A stretch of DNA of 64,000 nucleotides, from assembly GCA_048267305.1 (NCBI GenBank), contig JBLWXT010000010.1, positions 62,001 through 126,000 on the forward strand, given 5' to 3'. The notes under the pieces are model-generated. The model worked only from the letters and a program-made list of their open reading frames with translations. It was not told the origin of the DNA and ran no database searches. A program made the position numbers and the translations under genes. The DNA is from Owenweeksia sp048267305 (GTDB lineage: Bacteria; Bacteroidota; Bacteroidia; Flavobacteriales; Schleiferiaceae). Of this stretch, positions 38,445 through 47,528 are shown in pieces (the first letter of the stretch is position 1; each line of letters opens with the position of its first letter).

Positions 38445-38845
38445 TGAGATACTTCTCCACATATTTCTGGATATGCCTGATCTTATTTACCATCAATCAG
38501 TTTGTGGAAAAGGCCGGAATCTTCATTCCCTATATCCACAGTTATCTGGATGATACCCTCGCTCCGGGCATAGTGCTGGGCTTTGCCCTGGCATTTCAGC
38601 AGCAACTCACCTTTAGGGCAAAAGCCTACATATTTTCCATAGGCCATATCCTATTCTTTGTGGTTTGGTACGCGCTACTCTTCGAAATAGTCTTCCCTTA
38701 TTTTGACCCACGTCATCATGCCGATATAATGGATGTGTTTGCTTACTCCATTGGAGGATTTCTGTTTTACAAACTGGGCAATCTTACAACAGCTAAACTG
38801 TTGCTTAAGCCCTACCGCAGCCTTTCGGCAGAAAAGACCAGATAA
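38444..38845 (+). CDS. Hypothetical four-helix membrane protein
   Basis: A 133-residue protein with about four predicted membrane helices (residues ~5-22, 38-55, 63-82 and 97-115) and a short basic C terminus. I recognise no family. A DPRHHAD segment could bind a metal, but that is only a pattern. It is translationally coupled to the zinc-ribbon gene upstream. Confidence 0.68.
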   Translation: MRYFSTYFWICLILFTINQFVEKAGIFIPYIHSYLDDTLAPGIVLGFALAFQQQLTFRAKAYIFSIGHILFFVVWYALLFEIVFPYFDPRHHADIMDVFAYSIGGFLFYKLGNLTTAKLLLKPYRSLSAEKTR

Positions 38846-39027
38846 ACCTCATAACCTGAGAGCGATTAGTATCTAATGGATAATCAAATATGATTTATCC
38901 AGAATGAATTCCTCTGAAGTTGGCTTCGTACACCTCGTCACCCCTATTATCAATTTTTCATTAACCGAACTCATCTCACAAGTTCCATATTGATTGAGGC
39001 CTGTTATCTTCGCCAAAAAATTATAAT

Positions 39028-40149
39028 ATGCGCATATCCTCCAATTTTGACAGCGGCAACATAGAAGTGGTTGGCCTTGATGGCAACAACGCTAAACTAA
39101 ACATCCGCAAAGACACCAATAGCGACTTTAAGCAGTGGTTTCACTTTAGGGTAACCGATGTATTGGATGAGGATTGCAGCTTTGCCATTACGGATGCTGC
39201 AGAGGCTTTTGTGGCCGATGGCTGGAAAAACTACAACGTATGCGCCAGTTATGATTGTCAGGAATGGTTTAGAGTACCAACCACTTATGTGGATGGTGTT
39301 TTGAGCTGGGACATTACTCCGGATTACAACTCTATATACTTCGCTTATTTTGCTCCCTATCCTTATGAGCGCCATTTGGATTTAATCCACGAAGCACAAC
39401 TGATACCCGTTTGCCATGCCTCTGTTATTGGCAAAACTGTAGAAGGACGTGATATTGACATGCTAACCGTGGGCGATCCTGAAACCGCTAAAAAGAACTT
39501 TTGGGTAATTGCCCGTCAGCATCCGGGTGAGAGTATGGCCGAGTGGTTTATTGAGGGATTCCTTAATAAACTGTTGGATGGCGATGATTCCGTTTCGCGC
39601 AAGCTGCTGGAAGATGTTTGTTTTTATATTATTCCAAATATGAACCTTGATGGTTCGATAGCAGGTAACCTTCGTGCCAATGCTGCCGGAGCCAACCTCA
39701 ACCGCGCATGGGCCGAGCCAAATCCTGAAGAAAGCCCCGAAGTATATCACACACTAAAGGCAATGGATAAGATAGGAGTGGATTTTATGATGGATGTACA
39801 TGGTGATGAGGACATCCCCTATAATTTTATAACCACCTCCGAAGGTGTACCGGGTTACACTGACAAGCTACATAAGTTTGAAGAAGACTTTAAAAACCTG
39901 TGGATGCGTATTTGTCCTGACTTTCAGGATACCCACTCCTATGGTAAGGATGAAGCGGGAAAAGCCAATCTAACGGTTTGCTCTAATGCCATTAACCACC
40001 GCTTTAAGTGCCCATCCTTTACTTTAGAAATGCCCTTTAAGGACAATGACGACATGCCCGATGAAGACTATGGCTGGTCAGCAGAACGTTCCATGCTTTT
40101 TGGTGAATCAGTATTGCCGGTAATGCTGGGGATGCTCAACGAACTATAA
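39028..40149 (+). CDS. M14 family zinc carboxypeptidase (cytosolic carboxypeptidase-like)
   Basis: A 373-residue enzyme without signal peptide. A beta-sandwich N domain (about 1-120) is followed by a peptidase domain with the zinc pair HxxE in RQHPGESMAEW (about 163-173), the third zinc ligand His in MDVHGDE, and the catalytic Glu in FTLEMPFKD. The N domain plus M14 layout matches the cytosolic carboxypeptidase (AGBL/CCP-like) subgroup, which trims C-terminal residues from proteins or peptides. The bacterial substrate is unknown. A very strong terminator follows. Confidence 0.9.
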   Translation: MRISSNFDSGNIEVVGLDGNNAKLNIRKDTNSDFKQWFHFRVTDVLDEDCSFAITDAAEAFVADGWKNYNVCASYDCQEWFRVPTTYVDGVLSWDITPDYNSIYFAYFAPYPYERHLDLIHEAQLIPVCHASVIGKTVEGRDIDMLTVGDPETAKKNFWVIARQHPGESMAEWFIEGFLNKLLDGDDSVSRKLLEDVCFYIIPNMNLDGSIAGNLRANAAGANLNRAWAEPNPEESPEVYHTLKAMDKIGVDFMMDVHGDEDIPYNFITTSEGVPGYTDKLHKFEEDFKNLWMRICPDFQDTHSYGKDEAGKANLTVCSNAINHRFKCPSFTLEMPFKDNDDMPDEDYGWSAERSMLFGESVLPVMLGMLNEL

Positions 40150-40202
40150 ACATATAGCAGAATTTCATATATCATTTCCGAATTCCGCTGAAATCAACAA
40201 AC

Positions 40203-40253
40203 AAGCGCGCCAATAAGTAGGTACACACCTACTTATTGGCGCGCTTTATTTTA
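40203..40253 (+). terminator. Very strong terminator after the M14 gene
   Basis: A perfect 20-base stem (40203-40222 with 40227-40246) closes a 4-base ACAC loop and is followed by a T-rich run (TTTATTTT, to about 40252). The stem includes GCGCGCC/GGCGCGC. It insulates the large T9SS gene downstream from the carboxypeptidase gene. Confidence 0.85.
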
Positions 40254-40549
40254 TATTAAATTCCACTCACCTTAGCACAAACACCTACAAATGAAAGTTT
40301 CTATGTAGGGCAATCCCACCACAAGTAAGACCAAACTAATTTAGCTCCACAGCCATCAGATCGCCTGTTTCTATTCAGCAAGACGCCCGCATAGCAAAGC
40401 TGGCAGATCAAATCGTTTACTACTTCGTTTAAGACTTTTACTCAATAAAGATGTTCTTAAATAATTTTGAAATTTAAAAACTCAATATTATTTGTGAGCT
40501 AATAACGTAATACACACCTTACACCAATTAATAACCCTAAATTTTACAT
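40254..40549 (+). promoter_or_regulatory. AT-rich leader region of the giant T9SS gene
   Basis: No gene is visible in these ~300 bases. TAATTTTG at 40462-40469 fits the Bacteroidota -7 consensus TAnnTTTG and would give an 80-base leader before the ATG at 40550. I find no convincing -33 TTTG at the right distance. Nothing else stands out. Confidence 0.35.
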
Positions 40550-43500
40550 ATGAAAAGACTGATACTTTCAGTAGTAGCCATGTGTTGCTACTGTTTTAGT
40601 TTTGGCCAAGGAACGGTTACCACCTTTCCTCCATTGATAAATGACAATGGATCCAGTGGGATCACCTTCGAAGTGGAGAGTTCATCTCCAATTGTCATCA
40701 ATGACATTAAAAATCTTTTTAACAGTGGCTCCATAAACGCAGAAGTATGGTACCGCGTTGGTGGAGTGCAGCACACTACAGGAGCTTCTCCCTCGGTAAG
40801 CACAGCCAATGGATGGGTGCAGCACTTTACAGGCAGTGTAACCGGTAATGGAAGCACTCCTGTTTCAGTTACCGGCATGCTTCCCATAAAAGTAGCCGCA
40901 AACACCAGGGTTGGTATTGCCATCCTCGGTGGATTAAGCTATCAAACATGGGTTAGCTCCGGACAGGATGTTTTTACCGACAACACCCTAAGTATCTATA
41001 CCGGCCAGAATATCGGCTATGGAGGAGGAGGTACTTGGCCTAACCATCCAAGGCAATTTCTGGGTTCAGTAACCTATGACCTTGATATAGTTGGAAACTG
41101 TACACCTTTTACCAATTTCACAATCGACAGCATCACCCCATTTGCATTTAAAGTTGACTGGACACCTGCCACAAGCAGCAGTTCTTTTTATTTGGAGTAT
41201 GGACCAACCGGTTTTACACCGGGTAGCCCAGCCGGAACAAAAATTACCGGCACCTATCCTGGAGCATCGCAACCACCGGTTATTATTTCAGGATTAACTC
41301 ATAGCACCTTGTATGACCTGTACTTCGGAGAAATTTGTAATTCAGGTAACGACTCTACTTATTTCCCTTCTCCACGACAGGTTATAACCGCACCCATTTG
41401 TCCGCCAGTTGATTCGGTACAAATATTAAATATAGACTCCAACTCAGTAACTCTTACCTATGTAGGAACTACAGACAGTGTGAATTTTGAATGGGGGCCC
41501 CAAGGCTTTACCATGGGCACGGGCACCACAGGCATTGGACGAAACGATACCATCACAATAAATGGCTTTTCTCCAAACATGGCCTACGACCTCTACCTAC
41601 AGTCTGACTGTTCCAAAAGAGGCGATGGGCTAGCCACTTTCACGGGACCTATAGGTTTTTCAACCTTTTGTGGCTATGAACACATAAAATATCAGGAAAA
41701 TTTTGATGCTGTATCAACAGGATTACCAGATTGCTGGACTCCTTACTTCACACCGGGAAGCATTACTCCTTCTATTACAGTAACCACTGGCGGCAACCCT
41801 TTCAGCCCAACAAACCAGTTGTATATGTACAACTCAAACATGCCAACCAACAGCCACGTTATGGCTATCGGACCTGCAATTTGGGGATTGGATGACCTGA
41901 ATAAACAAGCCCGCTTTGTTGCAAAAACCACATCAAGTGGAAACGTAACAGTAGAAATCGGTACTGTAAGTTCGCCTGTGGCCCCCAATAGCTTCACTCT
42001 TGTGAAGTCATTTACACTTACCAACACCTATCAGGAGTTCATTACCGAATTTGATGCCGCATCAAACTATAATGGCACAGATGCATACATTGCAATTCGC
42101 CATGGTAATAATGCTAATTATCAAAATATCTATCTTGATAATTTTGAGGTAGACTCAATACCCAGCTGCAAGCCTACAAGTATTTTTGACTTCCATGGTA
42201 CTGCCGGTGGCACAACAGTAAATCTATACTGGACACCAGGTTCGGGTACCTCATGGGATATCGAATATGGTACTTCCGGTTTTTCATTGGGAAGCGGTAC
42301 GGCAATAAATTCTATTGACACCACTGAATCCATATCATCACTACAACCCAATACGTCTTATGATTTTTATCTAAGAGACAATTGTGGTGGCCCAAACAGT
42401 CCTTTTATAGGACCTATCAGCTTCCTTACCGGATGTTCTGCTCTTACCACCCCACTTACCCTGCCATTTTTCGATGGTTTTGAAGGCTATTCGGGTACCA
42501 TTATTGGCGATAGCAATATTTGTAATAGCACCTACAGCTTCGAATTCAGAAATGACGGAGCAGGTAGGTTGCGATTTGATGCCGGCTCGGCCTTTTATAA
42601 TAACGGATCTGCTGCCGCTACTTTGGATAGATCGGTTTATGGTGATCTCAACAGCAACTTTATGACCTACACCTTTAACCTGACAAATTATGCGTCAAGT
42701 GCTGGAATAATACTTGAGTTTAGTTATGCGCATCATGGTCAGGAAAACCATCCTAACGACCGCGTTTGGGTAAGAGGAAGCATCTCCGACCCATGGGTTG
42801 TGTTATACGATTTGAATGCCAACCAGAGCTCTACTGCCGGGGCATATGTTGATGTTACCAATCTAAACATTGTACCTGTATTGGCTAATGCAGGACAAAG
42901 CGTTAGTAGCAGTACCCAAATAAGATTTGGCCAATCCAGCATAAGCTTGGCGTACTCCACTACTTACTCTGATGGTTATTCATTTGACGATATAAATCTG
43001 GAGGCTGTACAATGTCCGGCTCCATCCGGCCTTACCGTTACAAACTTAAAAGATACGGCCGCTACCCTAAGTTGGCTTAGCGGGAGCTCGGTGAGTTCTT
43101 ATGGTATCTGGTTTGGCCCCCAAGGTTTTTTCCAGGGAAGCTCAACAATTCCGGGAGCAGGATCTCAGGTAAACACAAACAGTCCTGGGTTTTTGATAGA
43201 CACCTTGTCTCCCAACACCTGTTACGAGTACGCCCTAAGGGCTTATTGTTCCAATGGTGATACAAGCATCTGGATAGGACCTTTCCAGTTTTGCACACCA
43301 TGTGCATCGTTTGCAGCTCCATATTCAGAAAATTTTGACGCACAAACGACCAATCAAGCACCTTCTTGCTGGACACCAGTGCTGATTGGAGCCAGCAGCC
43401 AGTATTCTGCAGCAGAAGTAACCACTGCCGGTGCTCCCCCTTCACCAACAAAACAGCTTCGCCTGTACAATTACAACAACGACAGCACCATGATCATTTC

Positions 43501-46500
43501 ACCACCCCTATCAGGAATGACAGCAGGTGACAAATGGGTGAAGTTTTCGGCAAAGACTTCTGGAAGTGGCGTAGCTACTATAATAGTTGGTACAGTGCCT
43601 TCTACTGGTCAAAACCGAACAGTTACTCCTTTGGATACTTTTGAACTTAGCATGCAGGATCAGAAGTTCTTCTCACAAATCACTACAGCCAACGGCTATA
43701 ATGGTACCGATGAGTATATTGTATTGCTTCATGGTGATGCAACTACCTTTCAGACGCTTTACATTGATGACTTTGTTTATGAGTTTATCCCAAGTTGTCC
43801 TGAGCCATTTGCGGGATATGCAAATAACATATTCCCAACAACAGCCGATTTGCATTGGACAGGAGGTGGAAATACCACCAACTATAATGTGGATTATGGA
43901 TCATTAGGTTTTACTCCTTCCGGAGCAAGTTCTAATCTTATATTGACTACAAGCAATACCGCCAGCCTAACTGGGCTTAGCGCCAATACCTCATATGAGT
44001 TTTATGTGCGTGATAGTTGTGGTAGCGGTGATGTAAGTGTTTGGGCCGGACCATACAGCTTTAGAACCTTGTGTAACCTAAATACAGCACCTTACTTTAC
44101 CGGATTTGAATCTGCTACTACAGGTGCTTTACCAAGTTGCTGGAACAATACTTTAATTGGTACAACTACACTGTACTCCAGAGTTACTGTTTCCACAGGC
44201 GGAAGTCCAAGGAATGGATCCAAACATCTGGAACTGTACAATTATAATAACGACACCACTTCTGCCATACTTCCCGGCTTTAGTGATCTTACGGCTGGTG
44301 ATAAAAGGGTTCGTTTTTATTCTTACACCACTGCCACCGCGGGTAGCAGCCTTATTATAGGAACTGTTGAGCATCCTGAAAAGGCCTACACCTTTGTACC
44401 TGTAGATACGGTAAGCCTTACCGCTACTTCACAGAAATTCAGGGTAAACCTTACTACGGCAAATGGCTACAACGGTGTACACGAGTACATTATGATTATG
44501 CATGGAGATAATGGTACTTATCAAACCATTTATCTGGATGATATTCACTATGAAGTCATTCCTTCATGTAATGAATCTTCTGACGGTAAGTCTTTCAACA
44601 TTCAGGCTAACACAGCGAGTCTTACCTGGACACCAGGAGGCACTGCATCCAACTGGAATGTAGCCTATGGCCCTGTTGGATTTACTCCTTCTACATCTTC
44701 TCCCGGTTATGTATCCAGCACTAATGATACCGTTAACCTAAGCTCATTAACTGATGCTACCAAATATGAATGGTACGTTCAGGATAGCTGTGGAACAGGA
44801 AATGTAAGTGTTTGGGAAGGTCCGTTTACGTTCTCCACCTTGTGTTTGCCAAAAACAGCTCCATTTATGGAGAATTTTGAAAACTCAACAGTAGGTACCT
44901 ATAATGGACATGACAATTGCTGGACATTTGTTTCCAATGATCCAAATGCCCCTACTTCCACCAACACCTACTCGTGGGAAGTTAGAAATACGGCTCAAAC
45001 CTCCTCCGGTACTTCTACGGGCCCAGACAGAGACAATACACTGGCTCCTGCCATTGGAGGTAAGTTCCTTACTGCCGATGTATCTTATGGTACCAGTGGT
45101 GATACTGCATTGGTTATATCTCCATTAATTGATATCACCCCTCTTTCTAATCCTGAATTACAATTCTACTACCATATGTGGGGTTCAACAATGGCATCGT
45201 TACACGTTGACTTGAATGACGGTACAGGATGGACAAGAGATGTTGTAGTGCTTACACAGCCTTCAAACACTTCTCCTTCTGATCCTTATAAGGATACCAC
45301 TATCAGCTTAAGTGCCTATGGCACCGCTACCGCTTTCCAGGTTAGGTTTAGATTGATTTCCTCTGGATGTTGTGCCGGAGATGTGGCCATTGATGATATT
45401 CGCATCTCTGACCCGATAAGCTGCCTTAGCCCCGGTGCATTTACGCAGCTAAGCTCAAGCAGCACTTCAGCTACTCTGGGATGGGATACTACCGGTATCG
45501 GAGGCTCATCTTTTGAAGTTGAGTACGGGCCAGCAGGATTTGCTTTGGGCACAGGTACCAGAACAAGTACTTCTGCCAATTCACTCACCTTATCAAATCT
45601 ACAGGCTAATAACCTTTGTTTTGAAGCTTACGTGCGTGCAATGTGTTCTGCCAACGACAGCAGCTTATGGACCGGACCTTTAAAAGTATGCCCGGATGCT
45701 ATAATTTGTACTGATAGCATAGATCAATATGCAGCAGGTTCCGTTACAGCACAATCAGCCCTGTTTATTCCATGGCAAGGTGGTGCAGCCGGAGATGATG
45801 ATGTTTCAACATCTCAAGCCAGCAGTGGTACCCAATCCATACACGTTTATGACAGTGGTACAAATGGCTTTACCGATATCGTGGCCTATTTTGACACTAT
45901 CGACTCTGGTGCCTGGGAGGTTTCATTTAAGTTTTATGTACCTACCGGTAAGGCGGCATACTACAACATACAGCAAAACCATGCCTTATCTGGTGTGAAC
46001 AACCTTTGGGGTATGGAAGTATACATGCAGCAAAACGGAACAGCACTCGTGCAATATGGAACAGGCCTGGTTACTGTAGGTAACTTTAACTACGCCCACG
46101 CTCAATGGATCGACTTAAGCACCATCATTGACATCACAAATGATACTATTTGGGTAGAATACAACGGCACCAGCACAGGGGTAGGTTTTAGATACTCCAT
46201 GGCAAATGCCGGTCAGCCACTGCAGTTCAATGGTGTAAACTTCTACTCAGGTGTAGTTGCTTCCAGCGGTGAATCTGCTGATTATTATCTGGATGATTTC
46301 TGTGTGTCACCATATATCTATACAGGTTGTATGGCTCCCACCTCTTTGAGCACTTCAAATGTGGAATGTGATTCACTGGAGTTGAGCTGGAATTCCTTCT
46401 CAGGAAATACTAATCAAAGCTCCATAATTGAATATGGCCCTGCCGGATTTACGCCAGGTAGCGGTACGTTCATCAACTATGTAAATAGTCCTCAGGTTAT

Positions 46501-47131
46501 TAATGGGTTAACACCTGCAACTTCCTATGACTTTTATGTAGCTGATACATGTGGTGCTTCAGATACCAGTTCATTCACCGGCCCTGTAAATGTTTCCACC
46601 GCACCTTCACCAGTTGCAAAGGCTTCATTTACCTATACTTCGCAGTACACCGCCAGCACACAGGATATCACCTTTGATGCTTCGGGAAGTACAAATGCCG
46701 ATACCTATAGCTGGGACTTTGGAAATGGCAGTACCGGAAATGGAGTTAATCCAACCGAAACTTACGGCCTGCCCAACGGTGCATTTAGTGTAAAGCTAAC
46801 TGTTACCAACAGCTGTGGATCTACAGATGATACTACCATCGTTATCAATACCAACATCGGTATAGAGGAACCTGATTTTGGCAAAAGCCTGATTATATTC
46901 CCTAATCCATCCGAAGGTGCTTTTAACATAGAGTTTTATACTCATGGTGGAGACGACCTTACTTTAGAAGTACTGAGCCTGTCAGGCCAGGTATTACATC
47001 GTGAGCTAATTTCTGCCGGAAACGGACACTATGAAGGGTCTGTTGATCTTGCCAAATATGCCAAGGGAGTGTATATGTTAAAAATCACTTCAGAAGCAGG
47101 TATTGTTACCAGAAGGCTAAATCGTCAATAA
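40550..47131 (+). CDS. Giant multidomain T9SS type A surface protein with FnIII-like repeats
   Basis: A 2193-residue secreted protein. The signal peptide ends near residue 20 (CFSFGQ). The body alternates jelly-roll-like adhesin modules, each opening with a YxENFDA/GFExxxxG ... CW segment and ending in YIDDF/YLDDI, with fibronectin III-like modules (Y.VEYGPAGFTPGS-type turn, then TSYDFYVRDSCG and a W.GP.F motif). At least four long module pairs are visible, near residues 380-650, 925-1180, 1180-1430 and 1430-1720. A PKD domain (SYSWDFG-like, about 2030-2100) and a T9SS type A sorting domain (IIFPNPSEGAFNIEF ... TRRLNR) close the protein. It is probably a surface adhesin or matrix protein; the ligand is unknown. 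Confidence 0.9.
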   Translation: MKRLILSVVAMCCYCFSFGQGTVTTFPPLINDNGSSGITFEVESSSPIVINDIKNLFNSGSINAEVWYRVGGVQHTTGASPSVSTANGWVQHFTGSVTGNGSTPVSVTGMLPIKVAANTRVGIAILGGLSYQTWVSSGQDVFTDNTLSIYTGQNIGYGGGGTWPNHPRQFLGSVTYDLDIVGNCTPFTNFTIDSITPFAFKVDWTPATSSSSFYLEYGPTGFTPGSPAGTKITGTYPGASQPPVIISGLTHSTLYDLYFGEICNSGNDSTYFPSPRQVITAPICPPVDSVQILNIDSNSVTLTYVGTTDSVNFEWGPQGFTMGTGTTGIGRNDTITINGFSPNMAYDLYLQSDCSKRGDGLATFTGPIGFSTFCGYEHIKYQENFDAVSTGLPDCWTPYFTPGSITPSITVTTGGNPFSPTNQLYMYNSNMPTNSHVMAIGPAIWGLDDLNKQARFVAKTTSSGNVTVEIGTVSSPVAPNSFTLVKSFTLTNTYQEFITEFDAASNYNGTDAYIAIRHGNNANYQNIYLDNFEVDSIPSCKPTSIFDFHGTAGGTTVNLYWTPGSGTSWDIEYGTSGFSLGSGTAINSIDTTESISSLQPNTSYDFYLRDNCGGPNSPFIGPISFLTGCSALTTPLTLPFFDGFEGYSGTIIGDSNICNSTYSFEFRNDGAGRLRFDAGSAFYNNGSAAATLDRSVYGDLNSNFMTYTFNLTNYASSAGIILEFSYAHHGQENHPNDRVWVRGSISDPWVVLYDLNANQSSTAGAYVDVTNLNIVPVLANAGQSVSSSTQIRFGQSSISLAYSTTYSDGYSFDDINLEAVQCPAPSGLTVTNLKDTAATLSWLSGSSVSSYGIWFGPQGFFQGSSTIPGAGSQVNTNSPGFLIDTLSPNTCYEYALRAYCSNGDTSIWIGPFQFCTPCASFAAPYSENFDAQTTNQAPSCWTPVLIGASSQYSAAEVTTAGAPPSPTKQLRLYNYNNDSTMIISPPLSGMTAGDKWVKFSAKTSGSGVATIIVGTVPSTGQNRTVTPLDTFELSMQDQKFFSQITTANGYNGTDEYIVLLHGDATTFQTLYIDDFVYEFIPSCPEPFAGYANNIFPTTADLHWTGGGNTTNYNVDYGSLGFTPSGASSNLILTTSNTASLTGLSANTSYEFYVRDSCGSGDVSVWAGPYSFRTLCNLNTAPYFTGFESATTGALPSCWNNTLIGTTTLYSRVTVSTGGSPRNGSKHLELYNYNNDTTSAILPGFSDLTAGDKRVRFYSYTTATAGSSLIIGTVEHPEKAYTFVPVDTVSLTATSQKFRVNLTTANGYNGVHEYIMIMHGDNGTYQTIYLDDIHYEVIPSCNESSDGKSFNIQANTASLTWTPGGTASNWNVAYGPVGFTPSTSSPGYVSSTNDTVNLSSLTDATKYEWYVQDSCGTGNVSVWEGPFTFSTLCLPKTAPFMENFENSTVGTYNGHDNCWTFVSNDPNAPTSTNTYSWEVRNTAQTSSGTSTGPDRDNTLAPAIGGKFLTADVSYGTSGDTALVISPLIDITPLSNPELQFYYHMWGSTMASLHVDLNDGTGWTRDVVVLTQPSNTSPSDPYKDTTISLSAYGTATAFQVRFRLISSGCCAGDVAIDDIRISDPISCLSPGAFTQLSSSSTSATLGWDTTGIGGSSFEVEYGPAGFALGTGTRTSTSANSLTLSNLQANNLCFEAYVRAMCSANDSSLWTGPLKVCPDAIICTDSIDQYAAGSVTAQSALFIPWQGGAAGDDDVSTSQASSGTQSIHVYDSGTNGFTDIVAYFDTIDSGAWEVSFKFYVPTGKAAYYNIQQNHALSGVNNLWGMEVYMQQNGTALVQYGTGLVTVGNFNYAHAQWIDLSTIIDITNDTIWVEYNGTSTGVGFRYSMANAGQPLQFNGVNFYSGVVASSGESADYYLDDFCVSPYIYTGCMAPTSLSTSNVECDSLELSWNSFSGNTNQSSIIEYGPAGFTPGSGTFINYVNSPQVINGLTPATSYDFYVADTCGASDTSSFTGPVNVSTAPSPVAKASFTYTSQYTASTQDITFDASGSTNADTYSWDFGNGSTGNGVNPTETYGLPNGAFSVKLTVTNSCGSTDDTTIVINTNIGIEEPDFGKSLIIFPNPSEGAFNIEFYTHGGDDLTLEVLSLSGQVLHRELISAGNGHYEGSVDLAKYAKGVYMLKITSEAGIVTRRLNRQ

Positions 47132-47156
47132 ACGATTCCCTTTTTACCACAAACCG

Positions 47157-47186
47157 AAAGGCCGCTCATATGAGCGGCCTTTTTTA
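47157..47186 (+). terminator. Terminator of the giant T9SS gene
   Basis: A perfect 26-base palindrome at 47157-47182 (AAAGGCCGCTCAT and its complement) is followed by T residues to 47185. It lies 26 bases past the stop codon at 47131. This is a textbook intrinsic terminator. Confidence 0.88.
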
Positions 47187-47528
47187 TTTATAATACTTAC
47201 ACTTTTGAGCTACTTAGACACCTGGAAATAACACATAAAAATCAAATAAACATTTAGATATAAACACTATACATGCCTAATAAAAATAAGACCTATGTGA
47301 AAAATAAGATCTTAAGCACTCTATTATTAGTAAATCTTTCAAAAAACAGACCTCAATTTTTAAGCTACAAAACCAAACCATCAATCCGCAAACTCAGAAT
47401 GGTGATTCACAAAATAGCTGAATAAATCATGTTTCCTTCCTCTACCTTCATGTATTCAAATGGATAAATAAGGGGTGTAATCTGCTACTTGTTGTCCATA
47501 AATCATTAATCATTAAACCATAAAGATT
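47187..47528 (+). other. AT-rich intergenic region, no gene seen
   Basis: About 340 bases upstream of the cysteine-rich PKD protein. The sequence is AT-rich with scattered stops in all frames. I find no consensus promoter, repeat or RNA gene. The distance suggests the downstream gene has its own promoter and a regulated leader. Confidence 0.5.
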
